Positions 8,711 through 19,206 of a stretch of 64,000 nt of DNA are shown here, piece by piece (position 1 is the first letter of the stretch; the number at the start of each line of letters is the position of its first letter). Under the pieces are notes generated by a model. It was not told the DNA's origin and did no database searches. It saw only the letters and a program-made list of their open reading frames with translations. Position numbers and translations under genes: made by a program. This stretch comes from Cladocopium goreaui (Eukaryota > Sar > Dinophyceae > Suessiales > Symbiodiniaceae): positions 1-64,000 of the forward strand of contig CAMXCT020000837.1 of assembly GCA_947184155.2 (NCBI GenBank), written 5' to 3'.

Positions 8711-8880
8711 GCTTCAAATGTGACATGTGAAACAGGACACCACACCACTTTCGCAGAGTGCACGCACGCACGGGCCTGGCTGGCGCACGGCGCATGCAAG
8801 TTCTATAGATGAGAAAGGTCTTATATATATCTTTAAGGCAACTTCCGCCCCGCCTCGTGCGGGTACTACTGGTATAATAG

Positions 8881-9510
8881 TATATAATATCTTGTAACAG
8901 ACCTGTTCTCAGATAGCCGCTGCTTCCCTTTCAGGTCTAGTTTTAGGACACTTGTCTGTTGCAAGGACGTACCATGAGCTGCTGGGGCTGTTTAGCCACC
9001 ATATCGCCAGCTACATCTTCATAGACCCGATCTTAGTTTCAGGACGTAGGGACCGGCTTGGTGCCGGTGCCGATCAGGATGACGGGTCACCGCTCTAGCT
9101 GGTGTTGTCACCTCTGCTACTTCTGAAAGCAGCTTCCAGTCCAAGTTTCAAGTTTCCTAGTCATCGAGCCGACCTAATGCAGTCACTATGCAGCATGTCA
9201 AATAGGCGATTCCATGCAGAAGTGTGCTACCTTGTTCGTTTGCATAGCTAGAGACACTCCACTCGGAGCGATAAGTTGCAACAGCAAGGGCTCGGGTTAG
9301 CAGCCAGCCAAGTCTCGCCGCCCGCACCCAGATTAGATGCAAATTGTGCAGGTCAGGGGCGACTGTTCGAAGTTGAGGAGTATGGTAGTCATGGTAGTTG
9401 TGGATGCGGGGTGAAGAACATGGGCATAATTGGCGCAAGGGCCGAACGCGAGCCGACTTGGAACCAACTTGGGCCTAACTTGCGGCCATTTCGCTCCAAC
9501 TCCAACCCAG
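8881..9510. repeat. Duplicated segment, copy 1 (uninterrupted)
   Basis: About 630 bp from TATATAATATCTTGTAACAG to CTCCAACTCCAACCCAG. It is nearly identical to 15250-15308 joined to 16790-17462. It holds a single TTTCAGGT at 8929-8936 where copy 2 has a 1.48 kb insertion, and it lacks a 100-bp stretch present in copy 2 at 16907-17006. The short frames on both strands are shared by both copies and look non-coding. Copy 1 leads straight into a hairpin minisatellite array, as does copy 2. Confidence 0.9.
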
Positions 9511-9513
9511 CTT

Positions 9514-10310
9514 CAGGGATGCAGGTAGCAAGCTACTCCGTCCGTGGAGTATTACCTTGCTTGTACGCAGGTGGTAAGCGTGCATGAAGCAAGCTATTAC
9601 GTCCATGGAGTAGCCAGCTACCTTGCTTGTACATAGGCGTTAGGCGTGCAGGTAGCACGCTACTCAGTCCATGGAGTAGCCAGCTACCTTGCTTGTACAT
9701 GGGCGTTAGGCGTGCAGGTGGCTACCTTGCTTGTACATAGTCGTTAGGCGTGCAGGTAGCAAGCTACTCCGTCCATGGAGTAGCCAGCTACCTGGACGTA
9801 GGCGTTAGGCGTGCAGGTAAAGCCAGCACGGAGTAACAGTAGCCAGCTACCTTGCTTGTACATAGGCGTTAGGCGTGCATGTAGCAGTCCATCGGGTAGC
9901 CAGCTACCTTCCATGCACATAGGCGTTAGGGATGCAGGTAGCCAGCTACTCCGTCCATGGACTAGCCAGCTATCTTGCTTGTACATAGGCGTTAGGCGTG
10001 CAGGTAGCAAGCTACTCTGTCTATGGAGTAGCCAGCTACCTTGCTGGCACATAGGCGTCAGGCGTGCAGGTGCCTACTACTCTGTCCATGGAGTAGCCAG
10101 CTACCTTGCTTGTACATGGGCGTTAAGGGGGGCAGGTAAAGCCAGCACGGAGTAACAGTAGCCAGCTACCTTGCTTGTACATAGGCGTTAAGGGGGCAGG
10201 TAAAGCCAGCACGGAGTAACAGTAGCCAGCTACCTTGCTTGTACACGCTCCATGCAATATGGAGTGGCCGTCCATGGAATAGCCAGCTACCTTGCTTGTA
10301 CATAGCGTTA
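9514..10310. repeat. Hairpin minisatellite array, locus 1
   Basis: About 11-12 units of roughly 60-68 bp. Each unit has a near-palindrome, GGTAGCAAGCTACTCC, GTCCAT loop, then GGAGTAGCCAGCTACC: a 16-bp stem with two or three mismatches. A linker such as TTGCTTGTACATAGGCGTTAGGC follows. Units vary in length, and some have lost one arm. The long frames here (Pro/Ser/Leu-rich) follow the repeat period and are not genes. Confidence 0.9.
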
Positions 10311-11491
10311 GGTGTCCATGAGATCAGGATCACAGCATATCACAACTCATGATTTCATATGTTTCATATCAGTTCATAGTATAAGTCAGAGAGACATAGG
10401 TGTGGATATGTTTTGATAGCACGATCATGTCCCATCATGTCTCATCATGTCTCATCATGTCTCATCAGTGTCATCCAACGTTTCCCGGTCCAGTTTCCCA
10501 GGCTCCATCAGGAAGAGACCGACCGGGCCAAAGAAAGCCAGGCGTTGGAGCTCGGTCCTTGCCATGTTTTGACGAATTGTAGCGGATAAACATAGAAAGT
10601 TCGAAGTCGCGCCGAGATCCACTGAGCCTACTGTAGCAGACTGTACATGACTGTACCATATAAATATCCTACAAGTACGAAAGTACCATCACCAAACATC
10701 CGTGATATGATATATCTACAGTTCAGTATTTATGTGCATACAGAAATTTGTAGATGAATGCCATGGCAGAGCAGAGTTTAATAGAAATTCGCCGTGCCCC
10801 TCCGACTCTACGTATCATGAGCGCTTGATGCAACACAACCAGGCTAGAGCCAAGAAATGGCTGAATGCTGTCCAAGAGGTCGCAAGCTTAAGACCAACAC
10901 TGTCAGGCCACAGCGCCCATGGATCACTTGAAAAAATGATATATAAATACTTTAAATATCTTTAAATACTCATCAACAGACGCACAATGGCACAGAAAGG
11001 CACAGATGTCCGCGCAATCTGAGGCCAGACTTCGCGTTTCGTTTCTTCCTCAGTGGCGATCCACGCTGTTGGTTTGAAAATGATCCTGAAGTCACGCTGC
11101 TGAGATCTGCTGAGATCTGCTGAGATCTGCTGAGACAATTAGAATGAACAGCGACCATGGTGACCATGGTATTGACCGGATACAAGCGTCTGAAATAAAC
11201 ACAGCTGCTCGAATCGATGCACAAGGTTCAACTTAAGCCAGGACATGAAACGATATGAAAAGATAGGTAGAATTCAGAGGACATACTGTGACAGACAAGA
11301 TAGGACAAGATTCAGGACATAGGTGGAGCATGCGGCGTTTGAACTCGGGGTCTACCTAGACCCATCTCCCATTTTGTGAATCCAGGCAGTCGACTCACCA
11401 GAAACTCATCGAATATCATCGATTGACCATGTGAAAAGAAAAAACATAGAAGTAGCTGAATGTAGGTGACACGGCCAAGCAAGTTGGAGCC
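10311..11491. other. Spacer before the acyltransferase gene; no supported gene
   Basis: It contains a CATCATGTCT tandem (about 10424-10467) and a GCTGAGATCT tandem (11098-11136). One ORF of 77 residues (10732-10965, ATG, ...YHERLMQHNQARAKKWLNAV...) is the only protein-like stretch. It is unrecognised, ends in a low-complexity AAATACTTTAAATATC tail and could be an exon or chance. No promoter element can be assigned; dinoflagellate genes lack dependable TATA boxes. Confidence 0.4.
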
Positions 11492-13777
11492 ATGCGCACA
11501 GGACCAGGATACCCTGTCCGCTGCGGAGTGTTCCTTTCGTTTCTCTCAGCGGTTTCCAGTCGTGGAAACCCGGAGTGTTGGTCAAACGGCTTCAACTATG
11601 ACATGTGCTGCGATCTTGGGACCTATGGTCCAGCTGGCAATGTTAACTGCTGGGACACAGTCTTTACCCATGAATATTGCTGTACTGTCAAGACAGAAAT
11701 TGGCAATTTCATGCCATCAGACCATAGCTATAAGACGGGACTGATTGGCCGAGAAAGTGCAGTGACTCGTGATCGCCAAAAAACCCTAGAAGCTGAGAAA
11801 ATCGGCAAGACCTCTGCATGTCAAGTTCAGTGGGGTTGGGCGTTGAACGTCCAATGGGGCGCACCCATGGGCCAGTATCCTGAATGCTCTGGCGTGCCAC
11901 TGCGTCACATGGGTAGTGGATGGGATGGGCAGAACAGAGGCGATTACAGAGGCTGTATGCATACCGGAGGTCGTTTTTTCTTGACTCAGCTCGACTTTCA
12001 CTCTGAACCTTCAAATTCAAAGGATTACCGGATGTATTTTGGATTCTGTGCACCTGGACTTTGCTCAGTAGAACAAGTCGCAAATGAATTGGTGCCTGAC
12101 TATGTGATACAGGTTGCAGATTCTCGACGTTTGATGATGACAATGGGAAGTGTTGAGCTTTGGGAATGGCCACATTTTTTGGACACTGTCTATGCGAGTG
12201 CCTCGCAAGACAAAACACTGCGTCAACAAATTGATGAGGTGTCCTTCCAAGTACAGGTGTCCTTCGTATCCATTGCATGTTTGGTTATTGTTGCCACTCT
12301 TTGCGACCCAAACAACCATGAGCATCAAAGCCATGTTTGCAACGGAAAACAGGACATGCAGCATGTCCGATCTGCTGGAATCTTGAACCAACTGGCTACT
12401 TTCATGCAGCACTTCGTCCACGCTTTCTCTGCAAAAAGTGCTTGGAAAGAATTGTGGTCCCCATCACGTGGCAATGCCATTGACTTTCTGCGAGGCATTG
12501 CAACGCTGCTCCTGGTTTCTCTTCACCTAGAGATGGCTCAAAATGAAACCATGGAGGGCGCCCTAGAGGGCGGAAACCAGTTTCGAATCTCCCTTTGCTT
12601 TCGATGCGTGATCATCATGACTGTTCTCACACTTCACCTTGCCTTGGGAAGTGAAAATCATGAGGGAGAGAAAGTTGGCTCACCTTCTCTGCTAAAAGTC
12701 TTTAAAAGTTGTAGCCTTAAATTGGCCAGAAAGTTTTTAAGGCATCTTCCCTTGATCATGCTCTCAGTATGGTGGGACAGAAGGGGAAGCCGGTTTGCTT
12801 TTCTGAATCAACCGCTCAACTACATCGATGGCACCCAAAGCACAGTTGAAGGCCCTGTATTGCAATGGACCCAGCAGGGTGGTGAGTGTATGAAGTCTTA
12901 CTGGACGTGTGTTTTGCGCTTCTTCACTATCAACTGGCAAGTGAGGGATGCTAACGAACGTGTTTTGGCGTGTTTCGGCCTATTTTTTCTGCGAGCAGCA
13001 GGGCTTGCACGTGTCACACATGGGATTTTATACATCTGGGCAGTCCTGTATTATGCCATCAGAGAATCGGGACCGGAGAGTCGGTTGGAGTGGGAAAAGC
13101 TGCATCATGACTGGAATTACTACTTGACCAAAAGGCTCGAGATCCCTGCTTTCCTTGGTCTTTTCTTAGCCGCTCAAAACATGGCTGCGGCAGCTGCACT
13201 TCCAAAGAGATTCACAAAGAGGGCAGGCCTAGCTGTAGCAACAGCCAGTTGGTTTTGGTCGTCTTGGATTAATCAAAACGATCCCGCTCAATGGTGTCTA
13301 GCGCGGAATGTGAAGAAAAGCTTGGGAGATGTGCCTTTCATCTTAGGACTTTGTATTCTTCTTCGGACCGGTCTACCAGGCACACAGTCGATCGAGACGG
13401 AGTCGAATGATGGCAATTCAAGCAACCAAGGCATGATCACGGCACTTTTCAGGACGATGACCTTGATTTCCCGCCTGAGCTTTTGCATTTTGGTGGCTGA
13501 AGCACCTTTACAAAGCTTTTTGCTCCGGGGGATCTCTGAAAGTGGTGTTCCTCTAACCCGAAGCCTTCGCATTGATCCCATGTGGGAGCGAATAATTCTG
13601 GGCCCAGGACTTCTATTGTCACATGTCTTTTTGGCCCTATTGCTGTTCATGATGGTGCAAAGGCCCGTGGAAGTGTTCTTGAAACCTCTATTGAAGACGC
13701 CATTGGTGGAAAGCCTTTTGCATGGCCTTCTACCACTCTATGTGGCGTTTCTGGCATATCACTCCACCGAGTTGTGA
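11492..13777 (+). CDS. NRF-6-like membrane acyltransferase (acyltransferase-3 family)
   Basis: One uninterrupted frame of 761 residues from the ATG at 11492. Residues about 11-25 are hydrophobic and may be a signal peptide. Residues 29-64 are a Cys-rich block with CWSNGFNYDMCC and HEYCC. Residues ~151-205 (DYRGCMHTGG... GFCAPGLCSVEQV) match the extracellular NRF domain of nose-resistant-to-fluoxetine proteins. A membrane segment follows near 255-271. Residues ~328-348 (NAIDFLRGIATLLLVSLH) are the opening of the acyltransferase-3 domain, with its Arg and His. Further membrane spans continue to the end, for about 10-11 in total. The family transfers acyl groups at a membrane; the substrate here is unknown. 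Intronless, unlike the pyrophosphatase, and lying between two copies of a duplicated segment. Confidence 0.88.
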   Translation: MRTGPGYPVRCGVFLSFLSAVSSRGNPECWSNGFNYDMCCDLGTYGPAGNVNCWDTVFTHEYCCTVKTEIGNFMPSDHSYKTGLIGRESAVTRDRQKTLEAEKIGKTSACQVQWGWALNVQWGAPMGQYPECSGVPLRHMGSGWDGQNRGDYRGCMHTGGRFFLTQLDFHSEPSNSKDYRMYFGFCAPGLCSVEQVANELVPDYVIQVADSRRLMMTMGSVELWEWPHFLDTVYASASQDKTLRQQIDEVSFQVQVSFVSIACLVIVATLCDPNNHEHQSHVCNGKQDMQHVRSAGILNQLATFMQHFVHAFSAKSAWKELWSPSRGNAIDFLRGIATLLLVSLHLEMAQNETMEGALEGGNQFRISLCFRCVIIMTVLTLHLALGSENHEGEKVGSPSLLKVFKSCSLKLARKFLRHLPLIMLSVWWDRRGSRFAFLNQPLNYIDGTQSTVEGPVLQWTQQGGECMKSYWTCVLRFFTINWQVRDANERVLACFGLFFLRAAGLARVTHGILYIWAVLYYAIRESGPESRLEWEKLHHDWNYYLTKRLEIPAFLGLFLAAQNMAAAAALPKRFTKRAGLAVATASWFWSSWINQNDPAQWCLARNVKKSLGDVPFILGLCILLRTGLPGTQSIETESNDGNSSNQGMITALFRTMTLISRLSFCILVAEAPLQSFLLRGISESGVPLTRSLRIDPMWERIILGPGLLLSHVFLALLLFMMVQRPVEVFLKPLLKTPLVESLLHGLLPLYVAFLAYHSTEL

Positions 13778-15249
13778 AAAGAGCAACCGGCCACGCACTG
13801 TGTACTCAAACACTATTTAATGTATATTTAATGTTAATGTTTTTTTGCTTATTGAGATTTGTATATTGAGTACAGCTAGACAATTGTGTTTGAGCAGGGG
13901 CCACCAAGGCTGAAGTGTAAAAGGAGTAGGGCGATAGGGATCAGACATGCATGAAAAGTGAGAAGTCCTACCGCAAGACAATGCCATGGATGGATTGATA
14001 TATGACATGACACAACATGACATTACACGACCATCACATGACACAACATGACATGACGTCACATCACATCAATACATGTAGGATCATGTAGGTATATTCA
14101 ATACATATCTAGACTCTAGACCTATATGACGTATACTGTATCTACTTTATTCTACTTTACAATCATGCGATGGGCTCCGCACACCGACAATTGGTTGTGG
14201 CCGTGATGGGCCCCATAGGGGTTTGGGCTGTAGTTTGCAAAGCTTAAATCATAAAAGGCCATATAAGGCCTACGTATGGCGTATATGGCCGCATGAATGC
14301 CGTATGCTGACATTCACATAGATCGATAGATGACACATGTATATACTGTGTTAAGTATGTAGCTCTTGTTCACAAAGGCCACTCACCTGATCATATTTAT
14401 CAAGTTGCTTGGCTGAAAGATCAGTTATGCACAGCAGGAAAGTTTCCCAGAAGAGACGAACACTTTACAGACGGTCTTTGGAGCTCTTGGTGTCGGGGGG
14501 TAAAGAAAATCACTTGAAACATCTTGACACATTACCTTACCTTTTTTTCCCGCCTGTCTCGTCTAGACTCATGAAGCATCATTAAGCATATAAACACATA
14601 TAATTATAAACACCCAGCCATTGCAAGAAACATAGTGAACAAATGTGGACAAGGACGGGCCCCGACTGAAAGATGGAGAAAGTCCATGGTGATGCTGCCA
14701 TGGCGCACAGCGCACTGGCTGTCCATTTGCTTGGTCGAGGCCAGAGAAAATGGAGATGTCAAAAAGATGTCAAAAAATGTCAATTTTATCCAATTTCAGT
14801 TTGCATTTGTAGATCATGTGTAGCACTGTGTTAGCAAGACATGGAAAAGCCGAAGCAGTTCAGTGTGATGGTCAACATGGTGTGTCCAGATGTGTCCAGC
14901 TTCAAAAAATAGATTACCTGAGTGTTTCTATCAATCCATGGTTCGAGATAACTGGGACAACTTGGGTTGACTACTCGTTGACTATTCGACACCGTAGATT
15001 GTTTTCAGAGAGGATGGGGAAAGTATCAAAACCTCTTTTTCGGCAAAGCCAAGGTCACTGGTGCCACTGCTGCTCTCTCGCAGATAAATGAGCAGAACTC
15101 GCAGAATTATTGCAGCTCCCTGCCGCTGCCACAGCTTCGACAGTCGAAGCTTAGCATGGCATCGATCTCCAAAGGAAAACATTTCCTTGGCATTTCTTTG
15201 ACATATTTTGAACCATTTTCAAGAAGTGTGTTTTACCATGTTTTGCTTG
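13778..15249. other. Spacer with simple repeats; no supported gene
   Basis: It contains a degenerate (ACATGACAC)n stretch at about 13990-14070 and several short palindromic words (AAGGCCATATAAGGCC near 14255). Two ORFs of 62 and 91 residues (14635-14823, 14816-15091) have no recognisable motif. Nothing else is evident. Confidence 0.4.
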
Positions 15250-15308
15250 TATATAATATCTTGTAACAGACCTGTTCTCAGATAGCCGCTGCTTCCACGC
15301 TTTCAGGT
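15250..15308. repeat. Duplicated segment, copy 2, left fragment
   Basis: Matches 8881-8936 of copy 1, up to and including TTTCAGGT (15301-15308), apart from ACG inserted before that word. The match stops exactly where the 1.48 kb insertion begins. Confidence 0.9.
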
Positions 15309-16789
15309 ATCCTCCTTGGAATTATCTCTATCAAATAGGTAACCTGGGGGCACGATTCTATAGAGATGAGGTTGGTAGGCCAGTTTTTACTATAGAATGG
15401 TACCTGGATTGCGCCCATCCAGTTTGGGGAAAAAAAACATACCCAAAAGTGACACCAAACTTGAGGCATTGCAAACCCAGTTTTCTATTCTATAGGGGGT
15501 CTTTTTCCTAATCACTTGGACTCAGGTTTTCATTCTATAGTGGAGTATTTGTTAGAAGCGGTGGCCATATGAGGCTGGGTTTTCATTTTATAGGAGTGGA
15601 AGGGGAGGTGTCAGTGGGCAATAATATTGTAAATACTGTATGATATTGTAAAATATTGAAACATACTGTAAACGAATAAGTGCTCAACACTGTTAACGAA
15701 TCAGCTTTTAGCAGGGCTGCTCCTACAAGATGGAAATCCAACACCACTTCCAAAAAATGGTCCCCAAGATTTCTTTTCTTGAAAGGTGCCAACCCAAACG
15801 TGAACCACATTTTCGGCCTTGGAAATAGCGTTTTCTATTCAGTAGGGCACTCGTGGGCAATCTTTTGGAAGTAGTGGTCAGTGTCCGGCTGGGTTTTCAC
15901 TTTATAGGAGGGGGAGGGGGGAGTGTCAGTGGGCAATGATAGTGCAAATTAAATTGTGTAACAGAAAAAGTAATCGTTACTGTTAACGAAGCTGCTTTTA
16001 GCAGGGCTGCTCCTATAAAATGGAAATCCAACACCACTTCCAAAAAATGGCCCCCAAGGATGTTTCTTTTTTGAAAGGCACCAGCTCAGATCCAAACGTG
16101 AACCACATTTTGGGCGTTGGAAATAGCGTTTTCTATTCATCACTAGGACCCAGTGTTTTATTCTATAGTGTATATATTATGTGTTTATGTATTCATTTAT
16201 TTCTATAATGGTTTGTCAGTGTCAGGCTTGGTTTTCATTTTATAGGAGTGGCAGGGGGCTTGTCAGTAGGCAAAGTAATAGTGTGTATGCATGTGTGTAA
16301 ACAAATAAATAAATGAATAAATATAGATACATGGATTTATTTATTTATATATATACATTATTATATGAATGTTTCTGAGCCTGGCCATGCTGAGGCACGG
16401 CTCCTCTTGGATCAGTGCCTATAAAATGGAATCCAACCCCCCTCTATAAAATAGTCACCAAGTATATTCTTTTGTGGAATGGTGCCAGCCCAGATCCAAA
16501 AGAAGTGAAACAAAACTTAAGGCATTGCAAACCCAGTTTTCTATTCTATAGGGGGTCTTTTTCCTAATCACTGGGACCCAGTTTTTCATTCTATAGTGGA
16601 TTATTTGTTCCAAGCGGTGGCCAGTATGAGGCTGGGTTTTCATTTTATAGGAGTGGCAGGGGGTTGTTGGCTTTCTTGGGTTTCTATTCTATAGGGAAAA
16701 TCACCCCCCCTTAGTCCTGGGTTTTCGTTTTAGTCCCTATAGAATGGAAACCCCAGGTTTGGTCCGAATTCCAACAGGGATTTTCAGGT
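15309..16789 (+). mobile_element. 1.48 kb insertion with 8-bp target duplication and GT..AG-like ends
   Basis: The sequence between the two fragments of copy 2 is absent from copy 1. TTTCAGGT occurs at both edges (15301-15308 and 16782-16789) but only once at the empty site (8929-8936), so it is an 8-bp target-site duplication. If the insertion were spliced as an intron it would begin GTATCC and end TTTTCAG, restoring the uninterrupted sequence exactly. Inside are three or four internal repeats built on CTATTCTATAGGGGGTC, GGCTGGGTTTTCATTTTATAGGAG and ATGGAAATCCAACACCACTTCC. It has no ORF above about 75 residues and no transposase. It is therefore non-autonomous, resembling introner-type elements described in dinoflagellates and other algae. 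Confidence 0.7.
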
Positions 16790-17462
16790 CTAGTTCTAGG
16801 ACACTTGACTGTCGCAAGGACGTACCATGAGCTGCTGGGGCTGTTTAGCCACCATATCGCCAGCTACATCTTCATAGACCCGATCTTAGTTTCAGGACGT
16901 AGGGACTTCCTGGACTAACGCGTGACAGTCATTGGGCGTTCACACATTGCACAGGACCAGTTGCTGATTACATCTCATTACCGTTTATCGATTTTGTCCA
17001 CATGACCGGCTTGGTGCCGGTGCCGATCAGGATGACGGGTCACCGCTCTAGCTGGTGTTGTCACCTCTGCTACTTCTGAAAGCAGCTTCCAGTCCAAGTT
17101 TCAAGTTTCCTAGTCATCGAGCCGACCTAATGCAGTCACTATGCAGCATGTCAAATAGGCGATTCCATGCAGAAGTGTGCTACCTTGTTCGTTTGCATAG
17201 CTAGAGACACTCCACTCGGAGCGATAAGTTGCAACAGCAAGGGCTCGGGTTAGCAGCCAGCCAAGTCTCGCCGCCCGCACCCAGATTAGATGCAAATTGT
17301 GCAGGTCAGGGGCGACTGTTCGAAGTTGAGGAGTATGGTAGTCATGGTAGTTGTGGATGCAGGGTGAAGAACATGGGCATAATTGGCGCAAGGGCCGAAC
17401 GCGAGCCGACTTGGAACCAACTTGGGCCTAACTTGCGGCCATTTCGCTCCAACTCCGACCCA
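16790..17462. repeat. Duplicated segment, copy 2, right fragment
   Basis: Continues the match to copy 1 (8937-9510) to CTCCAACTCCGACCCAG. It carries an extra 100 bp (16907-17006) flanked by GAC on both sides. This could be a loss in copy 1 between 3-bp repeats or a gain here. It runs straight into the second hairpin array. Confidence 0.9.
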
Positions 17463-18970
17463 GGTAACAAGCTACCCCGTCCGTGGAGTATTACCTTGCT
17501 TGTACATCATAGGTGGTAAGCGTGCAGGTAGCGAGCTACTCCGTCCATGGAGTAGCCAGCTACCTTGCTTGTACATGGGCGTTAGGCGTGCAGGTAGCCA
17601 GCTACTCTGTTCATGGAGTAGCCAGCTACCTTACTCGTGCATTAGGCGTGCAGGTAGCCAGCTACTCTGTTCATGGAGTAGCCAGCTACCTTACTCGTGC
17701 GTTAGGCGTGCAGGTAGCCAGCTACTCTGTCCATGGAGTAGCCAGCTACCTTGCTTGTGCGTTAGGCGTGCAGGTAGCAAGCTACTCCGTCCATGGAGTA
17801 GCCAGCTACCTTGCTTGTGCCTTAGGAGTGCAGGCAGCAAGCTACTCCGTCCATCGAGTAGCCAGATACCTCAACTGTACATAGGCAGGGGGCTTGCAGG
17901 TAGCAATCGACTCCGTCCATGGAGTAGCCAGCTACCTTGCTTGTACATAGGCGTTAGGAGTGCAGGTAGCAAGCTACTGCGTCCATGGAGTAGCCAGCTA
18001 CCTTGCTTGTACATAATGTACATAGGCGTTAGGTGTGAAGGTAGCAAGCTGCTCCGTCCATGGAGTAGCCAGCTGCCTTGCTTGTACATAGGCGTTAGGT
18101 GTGCAGGTAGCAAGCTACTCCGTGCAAGGAGTAGCCAGCTGCCTTGCTTGTACATAGGCGTTAGGTGTGCAGGTAGCAAGCTACTCCGTCCATGGAGTAG
18201 CCAGCTACCTTGCTACAGCTGAGGTATCTGGCTGCTCGATGGACGGAGTAGCTTGCCACCTGCCCGCCTGATGCCTATGCACAAGCAAGGTAGCTGGCTA
18301 CTCCATTGACGGAGTAGCTGGCTATACCTGCACGCCTAACGCACAAGCAAGGTAGCTGGCTACTCCATGGAAGGAGTAGCTTGCTACCTGCACACCTAAC
18401 GCTTACGTACAAGCAAGGTGGCTGGCTACTCCATGGACGGAGCAGCTTGCTACCTGCACACAAGGTAGCTGGCTACTCCATGGACGGAGTAGCTTGCTAC
18501 CTGCACACCTAACGCCTGTGTACAAGCAAGGTAGCTGGCTATTCCATGGACGGCCACTCCATATTGCATGGAGCGGTTTGGTACCTGCGCACCTAACGCC
18601 TATGTACAAGCAAGGTAGCTGGCTACTGTTACTCCGTGCTGGCTTTACCTGCCCCCCTTAACGCCTATGTACAAGCAAGGTAGCACACCTAACACCTATG
18701 TACAAGCAAGGTAGCTGGCTACTCCATGGACGGCGTAGCTTGCTACGTGCACACCTAACGCCTAAGCACATTAAGAATTATGTACAAGCAAGGTAGCTGG
18801 CTACTCCATGGACGGAGTAGCGTGCCACCTGCACACCTATCGCCTATGTACAAGCAAGGCAGCTGGCTACTCCATGGACGGAGTAGCTTGCTACCTGCAC
18901 ACCTAACGCGTAAGTACAAGCAAGGTAGCTGGCTACTCCATGGACGGAGTAGCTTGCCACTTGCGACGTT
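17463..18970. repeat. Hairpin minisatellite array, locus 2, with orientation switch
   Basis: More than 20 units of the same near-palindromic minisatellite as locus 1. Units read GGTAGC...GTCCATGGAGTAGCC up to about 18214. After a short disturbed unit (CTACAGCTGAGGTATC) they read as the reverse complement (AAGGTAGCTGGCTACTCCATGGACGG...) to about 18960. The whole locus is thus an inverted repeat with arms of about 750 bp, and each unit is itself a small hairpin. Confidence 0.9.
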
Positions 18971-19206
18971 GCTTGACATAGGCGCTGGGCGTGCTGGTTG
19001 AGAAGGGGTCGTGGTTTCATGAGAGACACTCTAAAAGTGATGCTTTTCAAGTCGGATTGCGCAGAACAAATTGGCCTGGAGTATCACTTTCCAGCCCATA
19101 TAAGCCCAGAGGAAGAATTAACTGCTGGGTTCTGGTATCATCGTGTCGCCAAAAAACAAACCCAAATACTTTCTTCTAATCGCTGCCAGTGGAGAAGGCA
19201 TCCTGA

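Noticed and set aside
11300..11491. Spliced-leader relic upstream of the intronless genes
   Set aside because: I looked for the conserved end of the dinoflagellate spliced leader ahead of the acyltransferase, carbamoyltransferase and cassette genes and saw no convincing match.
17383..18222. 279-residue frame with SYPVRGV-like repeats
   Set aside because: It is produced by the hairpin minisatellite; equal frames exist on the other strand and in other registers.
9514..18970. CRISPR-like regular repeats with palindromes
   Set aside because: The palindrome and the linker both vary, no constant-length unique spacers exist, the locus is eukaryotic and no cas genes are present.
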